Both the position numbers and the translations under genes were made by a program. From Pomacea canaliculata (lineage: Eukaryota > Mollusca > Gastropoda > Architaenioglossa > Ampullariidae), in contig NC_037590.1 of NCBI RefSeq assembly GCF_003073045.1, forward strand, positions 24,392,449 through 24,456,448: a stretch of 64,000 nt of DNA. Reading direction: 5' to 3'. A model generated the notes under the pieces. It was not told where the DNA came from, did no database searches, and saw only the letters and a program-made list of their open reading frames with translations. Positions 42,673 through 57,600 of the stretch are shown here, in pieces. How positions within the stretch are numbered: position 1 is the first letter of the stretch; the number at the start of each line of letters is the position of its first letter.

Positions 42673-45600
42673 ATGGACAGTGAGGCAGATTATTCATATG
42701 ATGTCCTTAACCATGGAAAGTATAGAAAAAGGTAGGCCCTGAAGTCATCAAAATTCTGCAAATGCTTATTTGCATAGTGAAAAAGGAATGTAATACGCCT
42801 TTAATGTTGCTTGTGTCAAGCCCAAGTTCCATCTCACCACTCCCAGTCGTGACCGGAAGAGTCAAACAACCTTTTCTTAGTTTCAACAAGACTGTGCGCA
42901 GATGGACACAAAGAATTCCAGTCATTAAAGACTGGTGTTGGTACGTATGGTATCTGAAGCACCAGCGGGAGCCATGAATAACAGACCAGGATGATGGATA
43001 AATAATCATGACACATTACAGAAAACCAAGTGGTGACTGTGTCTGAGGTGGTTCAGATCGTGGCTTGTCGGGTGTCAAAATGATTTTGTATTCTTAATGA
43101 ATAGACGGGTTCAGTTTGCTCCGCCAGTTATTTTATCCCAAAGCACACGATGAAGCTGCTACATGTAGCAAGTGATAGTCTTGGTCATCATGGACGTGTA
43201 GCTTCCTCATGATCTAGCCCCTCTTGCTGATGTTTATAATTTGATTCAAATGCAGTTAGTGCTGGCTGCTGTTAGTGCTGTTAGTTAAATCTATGGCTTT
43301 GACCTTTGTTGTTAGGTACTGATAATGAGCATGACTGTACACACAATGTCCTTTGCTTGCCACCATTTTGTTTTCGTGTCGTTACAGCTTTAATGTCAGG
43401 GGCCTGAGACACGTGTACGATGTCAGTGACACCCAGACTGACTATGACATCTTGCAGTTTGAGTCGGTGAGCCCTACACCACGAGGATGTGTCTTCCTCT
43501 CCTCGTCTCTCTCTCTCTGTGCGTCTGTCCTTGTGTCTGAATGCTTGTCTGCCTTATGTCAGCGCATTCAGTTTCTCTACCTTCACTTTAGATATAGACA
43601 GTTGTACAAAACTTCCGAAAAACTGTAATACGCAAATACAAATGCCAGCAGCACAAAATATAGCAATATAACAGTATCTGAACCAAAATACCAATGTATA
43701 AAATACAAGTGCAATCAGTCACTAGATACAGCGGATAAAACATATCGTATCCAAAGTTTTTTAATTACCCATTATTTTCAGAACAAAGAAATCCGCGTGA
43801 CATCTCTGTATTATCACAGTCTGTCAAAGGATGTAAACAGGACACGTGTTGTCTCGTATGTGGTTCTATTACCCACACTTTTTATGTGATTTCCACGTTA
43901 GAATGCGCCATAGTTATGATAATAACAATATTCCTGTGCATAATATTAATCATAAGAAGACTCATAAGAAAGTCCTACACATAACTTGAGCATAATTATA
44001 ACTAGGGGGCCATTGAATATGCAGATTGATTGATCGATTTGCTGACTTTCTAATCAGTTAATTGCTTAGTTGCTTTATGAGAGGAAGGTGGAGTGAGTCA
44101 CTGGACAGCTGTCACCATAGAAGGGTGGCCAGTCACTATAAATAGCCACCCGTGGTATGCTTCTATCTCCGTGATATTACGATGTCTGACGTGAGAAAGA
44201 ATTAGGTTCGACCCGCAGTTGCAATCGCACTAACAACAAACAAGACGATCACGTGGTCGACGACGTGAGTTCTCGCGCCTGTGCGTGCACCCAGGCGATG
44301 ACGTGTGACGTGACGTGACGGGTGTTTTCCGGGGTTAGCCCCTTGTGATTCACTAACGACGGATGCCGAGGAAAACCTACCCACCCTCTTAAGCAAACTG
44401 TCAACACTAGGTTCTCAAACTTTGGGTGCGCTTAGCTAAAACAGTAGTTGGCGGGTAGGCTAGTCCAACCGGTTGAACACAGACGTGGGAGAAAAGAGTG
44501 TTTGACTGTCTGTCTGTCTCAATACACTTTCTTTCACTTTATTCATGTTCCTTTTTTAAAAAAAAATTCTTCAGTTATTTTCATTCTGTGTTCGGGTCGT
44601 ACCATTAGTAAATGCAAAGCAAGGATTAACAAGGTTTTCGATTACTCAGTCTCAATTCAATTTCCAGTTGTTTGTCATTTATTACTAAGAAGCTATTATT
44701 AAGAATTGAACAAGCCAGTGGTTTTTAAAATTCCCACATATAAAAAGTACATTTAAAAATCAAGATGTCGTTCTAGATCTTTCGACGATTCCCGTGTGAT
44801 TGCTATCAATTGCTTATACCGTGTTAACTCAGTATTTTTGCTATCCCCAGTTCCTATATGTGTCCTGAGGGGTGACTATATTCTTACCACGAGGTTCTGC
44901 CAGTCACGCGCAGACCGTCTTTTAATTTACTTTTATGGTCTACAATTAAGATGTATTACTTCAAATAAGCTTTAACTGCCTGTAGGGATGGCCACAGCTG
45001 CTCAAACCTAGTGGGTAAAGAGTTTGCTGTTGAATGCGAATGTTAAGGGTTCGGATTTTGTTTACGGATACTTTTTTTATTATTTTTTGAATAAGCGTTT
45101 TGATATTACTTTTTATTGTTATGGATACCTGTGTGTGTGTATGCGCGCGCATGCGTGCGTAAGTTTATATTTAAACTTGTTAACTCGACAAAGTGCGTAA
45201 TATAGGGTTAGGGTTTAAAGTTTTATTTTGTTATTGTTTCAGCAACTTCCCCACTAACATGATAATCACCCTTATTTATTTGCTTAATGTTTATGATTTT
45301 TCTTACATATATTCCTATCTCTCTCGTCCCGTTCTCTTCAACATCATCATTGTCGTGATCGTCAACCTTCGTCACTTCTATAACAGTTTTCTTTTACAGT
45401 CTTCTCATCTTCTCTCTCTCTGTCTCCAAGCTCCCTATGCCGTGTAACTGCCACTTCCTGTACACCTGGTTCTCCTCATCACTGATGTCTTTGTTCGCGC
45501 GTCTTCCTCGTACGTGCAACCAATCAAGTTCACAGATTTTTTTTCTTTTTGCATCTTCCTAAGATGCACTCGCTTAGGCAAGCATGCTCATGCGGCAGCC

Positions 45601-48600
45601 ACAAAGAAGTGCAAACATACTTTTCCGCTGAGCCACTGCACGCATCTATACAAACACTGCTTTTGTGAGAGGCAGCTAGTGCAGGGATGGGATGACACCC
45701 TGTGCCACTGGCCTGTACCCGCTCGCGTCCCACACAGGTTGGGATGAGTTAACCCTGTCCGATTGCCCTATAACCCAAATCTGTTTACCCCCATCAGGCT
45801 TTTTTCACTACAAATCATCAGAGTTACAGAAATTGCGAGTGGGATAATTTAACCCGACTAGAAAATACTTGTGGTAGTTTGACAAAGTTGGGATGAGTTG
45901 ACCCTGTCCGACTTGCCTGACAGGCTCTAGGACCCGTGGTCCTGTCAGGCCTGAGACAAGATGAGATGACGATTGTCTCAAGGAAGCAGGCAGACAAGAG
46001 AGTTTGAAGAGCCTCAGGAGTTCATTACTAACAAGTCACTTTCGTGAAATCACGAACTGTAAAAATAAATTAATTTATTGGGAAGTTTACTAGAGCGAAA
46101 GATGAAACTTGTATTGGGTGAAAATGTGGGATTATTGCTCTTTAAACCTTTAATCTGCCGACATATTTATTGTCCACGTGCGGTCAACGGGGAAAGTTCT
46201 GTTCGCTTACCCCAGTGAGGGGAGGATTCGGCAACTCTTTACAATAAGAGCTCAGCAAAGGAATTTCGGGCCGGCCGCTGTTGTGTCCAGTCTATGTAGG
46301 TACCATATAGAGTAGACATTAAACTCTTGGCTGTTCGTCTGTCTGTGTGTCAGTCCAACGTGCTGTGTGGCATCCACAAGAGGTTGAATGTTGAGTGGAG
46401 CAGAGCACAACAGCAGCACACCCATCTGGTGATGATTTAAAAGGAACATTTAGTCACCTGTGGGGCTGTAGCCACACGTTATTTGCACGGCCTCTTGGGT
46501 GTGGATGCTAAACACATACTTCACGCGGGCCTTGCAGGAATTTGGCGGCAACCTTCGCGTGACACGAAAAAGTTCTTGATGTTATTTTAAGAATGTGATG
46601 CATAAGCTGTCCCACTACTGCATCTCTTGGAAAAGAACAAATTAGTCTAGCTGTTAGACGGGTGAAATGTTTCAGTTTATGGTCAGACTGGTCAGAATAA
46701 ATCCTAACATCTGAACCAGCCTGACTGTATTAGTCATGGCTTACTTAAGCTTTGTACGGCTAATCTAGACGTTTTGAATAAACCTATATTTCCCAAAATC
46801 AGGGAATGATAAAGCTTGACTTTTTGTTCTAAGATCTCACCTTCCAAACGAAAATAAAAGAAAGAGGCCTCCAAAACACAGCACTACTTTTGTATCAAAC
46901 ACCTCATTATGTTAGACGGCGATGAGAACAAAGGCAAATTACTAGTTACAATGCGCGAGCATTGTACAAAACATGTGACCTGACTTTTGACCTTTTTTAT
47001 ATCTGTCTCGTCGGTTGCTGTCGGAGTTTCGGTAGGACTCGAGTGACGTGTGACGTGTGAAGTGTGCATTGGAGCTATGACGTCACAGGTTAAGACGTGT
47101 ACACAGGTCACGCGGTGCTCAGCCTCCTCCTCCCTCGTCTTGCGCCGCTCATCTTTTGATGCTGACCTGCTTCCCTAGGAGGGACGCTGCACTTCGTCAC
47201 TGTTTGTTGACAACACGCTGCAGTCAGTGCTGCAGTCGCCGGGTGCACTAACATTAACATGGCAAGCTGATGCTGCGGACTAACAGCCGGGTATTTACCA
47301 AGGGCAAACAGTCCTGGGATTCGTGCTCAGTGCAGGGTACACGTTAGGTAGAGATGTACTTCATGTACATTGTGGCTTTTGTGTATCCATCCAATATATA
47401 AGTAGGAATTGATAGATGGATGGATGGATTATTTTATTGAGTATGCACTGGACAACACTTAGTGAGGAAGTCAAAGTCTTTGGTTTTCTTATTAATCGTT
47501 GATGTGAGGTAAGCATGTGAAAGACAATGAGATAAATAGTCAGGTTAGCCCAGGCTAGAGGTGTTTTTATTGACAGTAATTAGAGTGGCTTTGGGTACTC
47601 TCAGCCTTCACTTTGCACAGTCTTGCAATTTCTGCTTTGACGCTCGTGTGACTTTGCAAAGTCTTCTAGTTCAGGTCGAGCATAGAAGGCTACAGCAGTC
47701 GTACCTACTGTACCGGTATGAGCTCGAGGAAACACAATCATACACACACATACACACATTTAAGCGCGATGATAACTCGGAGAAAGAAGCATAATTTTCA
47801 TAATTTTGTTTTATCTGGAAGAGGAATAAAATATCATCTGCAAGTAAAATTTTCAAAGCAATTGTGACAATTGAAAAGCGAGTCTGCGCAGGCAACCCCG
47901 ACATACCCAACATGTTCATATCTGACGACCCACATGAAGATGAATTGATATTTGCTGATGGGCGGAACGCTGGTGTAGGTGAACATGAATGTGATGACTG
48001 GAATGGGGGAGAGCGCCATCCCTAACTGTGAGTATTCACAGTTCTCATTGGCAGCTGCACTGCAGCGGGGGAGGACCCCACGTAAGTACCCCAACATGTG
48101 GACATTGAGGAGTGGTCCCACCCCCCTCTGTGCCTTGTGTAAACATGGACAAGAAGAGAGTGTACGACAGTGCTTACTGAACCTTGGTAAACTTCAGTCC
48201 AAGATTGTTCCACCTGGCAACACGTTGCTACTATCCTCCTTACTTACCACAGACATCAGGAGTTTCACGGCTGTGACTACAGGACTTGTCGTGTGTCTGT
48301 GGAAGTTTCTCGACTTTTCAAGCTGTTTACTTGGAGCAGGACCGGCAGCTTAGGCCTAGAGAGCGGAAATAATACCTGGTGATGAGTTTATAGATGTGAA
48401 ATTCTTGCCAGAAGAGGAAGACAATACTAAGAAAACGAGATCAGGGGAGGAAGCAGGTGACATTTTCATTCAAGACTAATTGTGGCACGTGAGATGCCAT
48501 ACATCCGGGAACTTTACGATCTGGATGCTGCCGGCAGCTGAGTAAGTATGGTGGTCTTCTTTTATACTTCAAGATGATCTAAGAAAAAGTTTGTGGCATC

Positions 48601-51600
48601 TTGTACCCATCATGACCATTGAAAAGATGAAAGAGAGAGTGCGTGTGTGAATCAGTAGAGCTGGAGCTGTAAGGAACTAGTTATTTGTCATCTTTATTTT
48701 TATTTTAGCTTCTACGAGCACGCACGCACACACACACACACACATATTAGATATATTTGTAGTTAGAGACGAACTTTCAATTGCATTTAAAGTAATATTT
48801 GCTTTTAGATAATACCTTAATTGTTAGAACACTGCTAACCCTCGCCTCATTTATCCTGCTCTCACTTTGAGCCCTTTGACCTTATCATAATATTTTATTT
48901 TCATCGATATTATAGCTTCCTCCCGATACTTTCTCCTGTAATTCCCTATTTTGAGTTTACTTTGATAAACACTCTATTGGAATTGTACACAAGGCATCCA
49001 TTAGTCTGTAGTAGCGCAGTGTGTAATGCACTTTCCCCAACCTCTGTGTATCCGGATTTTCCTCATCTTCATCCTGCAGTCCTCTCACGCACCCTCCATG
49101 CTGCGGAATGTGACCATGGCCACGTCTGTCACCAGTCTCCCTCTTTCTTCCTCCCACATACCTGGGCCTTCGCCTCAACATGGGTAGTTTGTAAGAGTGC
49201 TTGCACAACACCCATCAACGGATACAAACAGAGTTGCTGGTCACATTTCTTGCATTCGGAAGCAATGATCATTACACTACAAAATACTAATCCATTTAAT
49301 AAACAAGAAAAGCGTGACGTGGTATCGAGATAAACATGTCTCGTGCCTGAGATACAGCTCCGTACAGCGGCATCCAGGTGGTAGCGGCAGAAGAAACAAC
49401 ACAAACATGTCAAAAACAGTTTCAGAGTGTGTATGTACGTATGTAGGTGTGTATGTATAGGTGCTGTGTTTGTTTGTGTGTGCGGAAGTGCTGGGTTAGC
49501 GACACAAAAGGACAAAAGAGAATGACGCCGCCCTTGGTAATCAGCTCTCTCTCTATTGTTGACAAGTTTTCCGGTTGCGACTGTTTTTTCCCTGACCACT
49601 TCGCACAGATCGTCTTTTAGTGTCTTTTTTTTTCTCTCTCTCTTCAAAGCGTAGGCTGCGGGTTCGATTTTTCTTTCGGATACTTTTTCCATTTTTGTTA
49701 TATTTGTTTAATTTTCACTTTTTTCATGTTGATGAAGCTCTCACTCTGTGCGCGTGCACGCGTGCCTACGTATGTGTTTTAACTTTCAAACTCAACAAGT
49801 GTGAACAAGAGATGCTCTGGTGTTTAGCTTAAGGTTAGGATCTGGGGTAGAGATAGGATGTGGAGTAGGGCTTAAGTGTAGGGCTGTATTTTGCCAGACG
49901 ACTTGAACAGAGAAAACATTCGATCGAAGACGAGGTTTGATCAGCAACTGGGTTGGCATGTTCAGCCAACCGTAAACCAGGTCAGTGCCAGACCGTCGTG
50001 GGAGAAAGTGGCTTCCGATTGCCGTGTGGCTGCCCAGGTGTGCTCTTTGTCCTCCATCACCTTCTGAACGCAGGATGCAAGTCCACAGGTGGCGAGTTTC
50101 CGTTGGCGGGCATGCCCAGTGGCGATGTGAAAACTCGTCGACGTAACAGGGCGTATGGCGACATGGCCCTAGTGACAGACCAATGTCGCCGGTAATGTGC
50201 TGCAAACACCTTTCCTCCCTCGCCCTCTCCCACCTCTCCCCCCGCGCCTTGCCTTGTTTTGTGGGAGTGCTGAACTCGCTACCCGAAATTGTCGGTTAGG
50301 TCATCCAGCAGCAGCCTCCCCGTCATATCTCGCCGTATCTCGGGTGCAGGCTCGGCGGCACTAGTCCGTCGCCGATGATTCCCGTGCAGTCGTCATAAGT
50401 ATTAGATGTCTGGCTAGCGCTTCGTTAAGGTAAGTCATCTACAACATGCACAAATAGAATGACCAAAATAAATAGATAATATCTTGTTTATGTTCTGTCT
50501 ATATTTCTACGAGAATACTTGATTTGCTGGCGTTTTCACGGGTTTCTCACATTTTTCGCAGCTATGAGGCATACAGCTTTATTTTCGGCTGTTTTGTGAT
50601 AGGGTGGTGTGATTTAATAAGGTCATGCAGCGAAGAGGCATGATCAAATCTCAGAACGCTTCCTTGCACCTAGGAGCCTTTTTCCATAGATAAAAATAAA
50701 TAGAGTAGACATTATATCTAGAAAATATACACAAATATGTGACACAATATGCATGGAAACTAATATTTTTAGTACTTACGCAGGACTAACATTTTAACCA
50801 TGCAAACACGATATTTTCACTACATATTTAGCGCAGTGAGTCCGCCTTTAGCTGAGATATTATGCTTTATTAATTCCATCATCATCATCATCATTGTCTA
50901 GAGACAACACCTGTGAGGACATCTACATTTCAACATCAGTCTATGCACAGTCACACTGTAATAATAATAATAATAATAATAATTTATACTAATAATTTAT
51001 ACAAAATTTTTAAATCGCAAACTCACACTCCTAAAGATTATGCTCCTGGCGCTTAAGAACTATAACGAAACATGGACAGCATATGAGGGACAGGAAAACA
51101 AACAACATAGGAGCTATAAAAGAATAAACAACCTTACTAAGCAAAGAATAAAATCAAATACAGAAAACACAAAGAGGAACCAAATATCAATATGCAAAAG
51201 GAAGGGTTAGGGTTAGTATTATGGGAAAGGTTGTCAGGAGTAATGTTTACGTAAGAGGTGTTTTCAGTGTACATTTAAAGGATTCAATAGTATGTGGCGG
51301 AATATGGAAAAGGAGAAATTTCCATTGTTTTCGCTGCACAGTAACTAAAAATCCTGTGACCATATGCTGTTGTTTTGGTGACAGGAAGAATAAGGAGACT
51401 ATCATCAGTCGAGGAGCAGGAGTTGTTTAGCTGGGATATAAGGGAAGAGTAGTTCAGAGAAATAATCAGGGCAGGTGCCAGCAAAGAAATATTTAGTATT
51501 TAATATTTAGTTGACTACACTCTGTCTCTCACTACGTGTAAACAAGACCACATTGATCATATACAAACTAAAAAATCATTACATTTCGACGGAAATCCAC

Positions 51601-54600
51601 CAATGTGTAGACAATAACACTAGTAAACAATAACCCACTAATCATAATCATCTTATTTCACCATGTCTTTCTGATTTTTTTTTATAAAAAAAAAAAAAAA
51701 CCCCATCAAACACACGAACAAGGAAAAAACAAACACGCTGGCAAGAAAGCAAACAAACCAATACAAACATACTTCTAATATGTGCAGTCATGCATACAGG
51801 ACCAATGTACTATCCAACCTGAACATTTCTTTAAAGAAAAAAAAATATTTAATTTACCCCACATCAAAGCGCTTGACGCAAAATATAACCATAAACATAA
51901 ACAAAATAATAATAATAATAATGGCCATCAAAACTAGGAATTCATTGTGTTCACGATTAGTGTAGCTACTGCCTTGAGAAGGTGAAAGCTGCAGTCTTGA
52001 GCGCTGTAGTCTTCTCTTCTTCTCAGACAGTCTTATGACTTGCAGGTGTGATTTGTAGTTGTAAAGTACAAAGGTAACAGTAGCAGTGATGCTGGTGGCA
52101 GCAACGGCATGTATTTATCCATTTTTGGCGCACACATGACTGTCATCCCCTCAGTGGCAGTGAAGGAGGGAGGATAAGGTCATCTTGTGACCTCACGTAG
52201 ATCCAGAATCTCGAGCAGTGGGGAAGATGTTGCAATGTGATGAACCGTAGAGCAGAAAGTTTTTCACACATGCGAGTTAAGAAACTGCGATCATTTTCCT
52301 ATTATATTTGTTGGCCTTCGAATAATACAAATCCTAAAAGCTTTGCCCTTTTTCTACCGATGACTGAAGTTCAATCGAGATCAAATCTCTTTCATCTGTG
52401 GCGGCCATTTTCTGAGTACGTGAAATAATCGTGGATAGGATCCTGGAATGGAGCGCAGCTGATGTGTTTGTACGAGCGGTAAAATTATTCTTAATAAACT
52501 ACAGGGTTTCAACAGACTTTCTTTTCAAAAGTGAAAGCTTTTTTTTTTAGTGGGGGGTGGGTGGGTTAAAAATGGTTATTTATAGATGGTGTCTTTCCTT
52601 TGAGCAAGAACAAATGAGTATGCATATAAAGGAATCTCTTACAAATCTCTTACACTCCTCAAATGTCTAACAACAACAATCGAAAGTTTTATTTACTGTG
52701 AATATTCTGCTACAATCACACGCTTAACGCTTACAACACATTCATCAGACAACACTTACTTCTTTTATAATTATATAAACTCACATACACATTGAATACA
52801 CAACACATACAACAATTATATACAATGTATACACACTCAAATAATTTAAATGCTTACAATACAACACATACACACCTAAAACACACAGAACACACAGCAA
52901 TCACAATTAAAACACTGGCGTTTACAACACATACACACTTCTAACGCTCATACTGGACTTGGTCGCCAACAACACTTCCAGAAAAAAACTTCCAGTCCTC
53001 ACTTCTTGCTTTCTCTCTTTTTGTCTCTCCATAGTGTGCGTACTGTGTGCTTTAAGTTTGTAGATTTGTGTGTGGACAAAATAAGGCTTAGAATTGCTTA
53101 CTTTTAGCGAATATGTCCTTAAAAAGAAAAGAGATGTGTTTATTAGAAATGTTTGTGTAAAATGTATTCATGTAATTCTTCTTGTCACCACAGTTCACAA
53201 ACACAATAATATAGTCCTGTCTGACCACAGGGAACATAACTAGTGGTGCTTTTAAAGCCTAAGCTCCTACCGTCTCACAGAAAACAATTAGTCAGAGCTA
53301 CTAGGTATAAATATTAACAGACTACTAGTCAAGTATCACGGGATTCGATGTGACCCCGAATGAGTTTCTAAAGTTCATTAGAAGGTCCTTATTTTCAGTG
53401 TGATCAGACCGGTGTGAACCCTGATCGAATCATTCTCTACCTTTGTGTGTGCTTGCTTGTATTCAAATACACACACACGCACGCACACACATGAGCATGT
53501 TACTGTGCTTGCAAAAACCTCAATTTACAAACCATGAAACCTCTTTTGGGGGCTAGAGGGGTAACCATGTACGCCATGTTTGATTTAGCTTGTCTGAATC
53601 CCTTTGTTTGAAACTCATTTGCATCTTCATTTCCATGGGGAGTTTTAAGCCGTCGTCTTATTTGCACTTGCGCCGCTGTGTCTGCGGTCCTTCCTATCAA
53701 CTTCCATCATCTCCTATTGTTCCTCCATTTCTCTCGCTTTCTCTCACTTTCTTTCTCTCTCATGTCTGCGTGGCGGTGGCCCAAACCCATGTAACAGTTG
53801 TCCGTTCACGTATTTCTTTACTTTCCTCCCTACCTGCCGCCATTCATATTCATTCCTTTGTTGTCATTGATCCTCATTATTGCCTCATGGTCAGGCATGG
53901 TTATACTTATGGCATCTTATCTCGCCCTTCTTTCTTCTTTCAACATATCTAGAAGTGGAGGCTGGTTCCAGTCTAACATTAAATTAAGCCAAGAATTGCT
54001 GACATGTTGAAAGAACATCATCCTCAATACGTTGTGATTAATTTATTTAGTTTCAGTTTAGTTTTACTTCGAAGTAAGTAAGACCTAAAGTCTAACTTGT
54101 AAAGTCATTGAAGGTGGCAGCCAAGTGACTATAACAGAGATCATAACCTTGTCAAGTCAGAAATGACATATAGACGTATTTCTAAAACACACATGGTTCC
54201 ATTTGTCCTGGCAGGAAGGAATAAAATTTCTCTGAAATATTTAGACCATTCTGGCGATTATCTATGTTCACTTTTGTTTGTCTTCGCTTGTGTTGGGTAG
54301 CAAATTTAGTTTCACTGTAGCGGCTGACTGTTTGGTGTGCCAGTGATACATTCTGACATTATTGTGACCAAGGAATCGTCATGACAACCTCGAGAAGCAG
54401 CAATGCCAGTCTTGGCCATTTGTTTCTACCTTGACGATATTCAGGTGCAAATCTAGTCTTTTTAAAATCTGTCTAAATTAACTACTTAAGTCATGGAAAT
54501 TGTGTACTGGACCAAAACTATTTCATCAACCTACTTGTCTGAAAGGTTACGAGAGGTCGAAGAACCTAGTTTTTGTCTCCACAAATTTAAGGCTCCAAGG

Positions 54601-57600
54601 AGCGGTTGTCACTTCTTTTAACATTTTTTAGCTGCTATTGATTGCTCAACATAAGGAATGCCTCCTTGATAAATATTTACGATAAAGGCATCCGAGTTTT
54701 AGGATAAGTTTGCGTCCATTTTTTACGCTGTCTGCATTTCCCTGACTGACCCTCGCGATACGTTGGAATGTCCATCACCAACAACAGTCATTGCGCATGT
54801 GATAAGCAGCCTCAACCCATCCACCCTGCCTCTCACTAAAATGTACAAACATCCAACGGTTCTCTTTCCTCTCTGTCCTCTGTATCAGCTCGATATACCC
54901 GTGGTAGGCAGATAGGTATCTCAAAATATGGGGCGAAGTTCCAGCGTATCTATGTTTTGGGAATTTTGCAACTGATGCCTGTTTTGTCGGATGCTTGTGA
55001 TTGGGTTCTGCTTCTGATGTCATTTGTACCTCAACTTGCGTGGGCGATGCTACTGCGTTTAAAGATGAAGAATTTTATCTTGGGGACCGAGGGGAGAGGG
55101 AGCGAGGAACTGTAAGTGGCTGACTTATTAGGCGGAGTCCTACTCTTTTCTTCCGCCCCCTTTCCTTTCAGATATTTATTTCTGCCTGGTAGTCATGGGG
55201 TTTATCGTTTTCGACTAAGTACCCGACCTGGCTTCGATCCTTCAGCTCCACAGTAGAGCTGACAGCAACTGTGAGGAGCTTCCCTGGCTGCTCATTATTG
55301 TCGTTGTGGACGTTGACGCCGCTGATGTTGACATTGCGCAGTTGACAGGTGACAAGGCTGCACTGGTCCTCATCTAGCCACTGATCAGAAACAGTCTGTC
55401 TACCTGTCTGCTTGTCTGTCTTTTTATTAGTCTTCCTGTCAACACTCTGATTCACAATATTAACAAACGTGTGACGATTATTAACATCTTCGTCGTGTTA
55501 AACACGTTGACTCTAGTGTTTTCTCGAATAGACTGCTCTTACTTTTTCTAAGAACTTCGGCTGGACCTTCCTTTTACCCTCGGGTGAACTGAAGGTCTCT
55601 TTTCATCATACCTGCATCCTGCACCCCATCATCCTGTGAGCGCTAAGAGCAATTAGGCGCAGATTGCACTGTTTGCTCTGTCATCTCACGAGATGGAGCT
55701 CAAGGCGAGTGTTTGACGAGACAATCAACACTCGGTAAAGGAGGCCTCAGGTCCTCTGGTCATTGCACATGAGTGACGACACTTCCGCTTATCACTGTGA
55801 GACCTGAATGAAACCTGACCACTTGAAGTCGTTGGAAGCGTTACTGTTACTTAAAATCATTTTTAGCGAGTTTGTGTATTATGTATGTAGGTAAAACTAC
55901 ACATAAACATAACTTCTATAACAGGTAAGGTTTGACAGTCGTCAAACGTAGTGTTGTTAAACAGATGGAAAACAGACTCTGCACAATGTCCAAATTTCCT
56001 TTAAATAATTTATTTAATTTAAAATAAAGTGAGTGTCCGTTGTAGGTTTGTACCTAAAGTCCGTTGAAGTCTTGCACCTACTGTGGCTAAATATCTTATC
56101 TTTTCTGCTAGGAAAGTGACTAAAAGTCTACAGTATACTCGTGCTCAATTGGCCTCAGTTCTGTTTCTGGCCTGCACGCCTTCATGTGGTTGAAAGGTCA
56201 CAGTAGGTCTGCACAAAAAGTAGCTTGAGTCAATCATTCGTCTGCATACTGGTGTATTTTCATTATGACCTGCATCCTCCACCCCCAAAGATATTCATTC
56301 TTTGTGACTGCAATGACCAACTATGCGCTCCTTTCTCTGTTTGTTCGGTCATCTGTTCCAGCCTCCATGTCGTGCGTGGAGAATGATGATCACAAGAAGT
56401 GGTTTTACTTTTACTTTTTGTGATTCGTGAGCGCGAGCACACACATACACACTAATGCGAACATGCAAACAACCTGAAATGATTACTTTGGGGAGGATAA
56501 AGAAACATGAGAAGAAGACATCACAAGGAAGACGGTATATCCAAGATTTGCGACTAATTTTAAATTGTTGTTTGGATCCAGGAAGTCAGGACAGATTGTT
56601 CGCCCAAAGAAATATGTCGGTCCCTGGGCATTTACACGCACACTCGGGAGGATGATGCTACACCCTTTTGACAACATTTCACTTTCTTGATGTTGCCTCT
56701 GTCCAGGATCTCCAAAGAACACGAATTAAGAATAGCTCGACTGATATCACGCACAATCGAGTCGCGAGCTATTTTCAGAAGAAGGATGTTATCTGCTTAT
56801 CTCACAGCGATGTGACATCATTTCACCCCAGCTCCTGCTGCAGCTTCGGCTGTTGGGCGATGAAGGATTTTACCTCCTGGTTGACGGCTTCTGAACACAA
56901 ATTTAAAAATAAGGACTGACTTGCATTTCTGTTGCACCTCCATCTGGTGGACGGAGAAGGAATTCGACTTTTAGTTTACTTGTTCTGAGCAGACGTGCTT
57001 AATAAGAGAATGTACATTTTTGGATTCGCTATTTCTCATTTTAATCTTTCTTTCTTTATGAAAATTTTAAAACTTTATTAACTTAGCGCATTTAGAGTAT
57101 TTATTCAAACAATAAATAACTTGAAAGCCTTTGATTAGGTTGAAACTATAAATAGAATATGTCGAGTTTGTTGCATGTCCATTTTTTTTAAAAATGGGGT
57201 TTTAATTGTTTAATAAAGTTTAATTACTTTTATTATTATCATCCTTACACAAAGTTTGGAATCAGCAACGAATTGCGCGTAGAATCTCTCTCACAAACAC
57301 ACACACACACAAGTAAAGCTCGCGCATAGGGGCGTTCCGGTGGAGTAACGGTTAGTGCCTGTCGCCAGTCAGCGAGGATTGGCTGTCCTGGTTTTACATC
57401 TTCCCCAGCGCGCATAGAAGGTTCTTCCACGGTATCTTTCTGTGTTCAAAAACCTCGATCTGTCCGGATGTGACACCGTACAGACAAAATGATGCATTGT
57501 TGAGATCATTTAGTTAACAGGTTAACTAACATTAGCACGCAGCAGCGGTTCACGAAGTTCACAGCTCTCCTCTCCAGCCTTCCTTTCATCGAGCATTAAA

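Noticed and set aside
35237..42731. Joining the 35.24-kb segment to the 42.64-kb exon as one gene
   Set aside because: Phases conflict: the join would force the 42.64-kb exon into a frame that meets a stop in the next exon.
43475..43628. Continuation of the 43.39-kb exon past GAGTCG
   Set aside because: A GTGAGC donor ends the coding run; what follows is CT-rich intron sequence.
49129..49692. 187-codon minus-strand open frame
   Set aside because: Overlaps a tRNA-like repeat and microsatellite-like CA/GT DNA; composition is low complexity.
49792..50205. 137-codon minus-strand frame and its plus-strand partner
   Set aside because: Both strands open, no motif, region resembles dispersed repeat DNA.
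54775..55023. Minus-strand open frame (RYLSAYHGYIELIQRTERKE...)
   Set aside because: Protein-like in places, but without usable splice sites, family match or partner exon.
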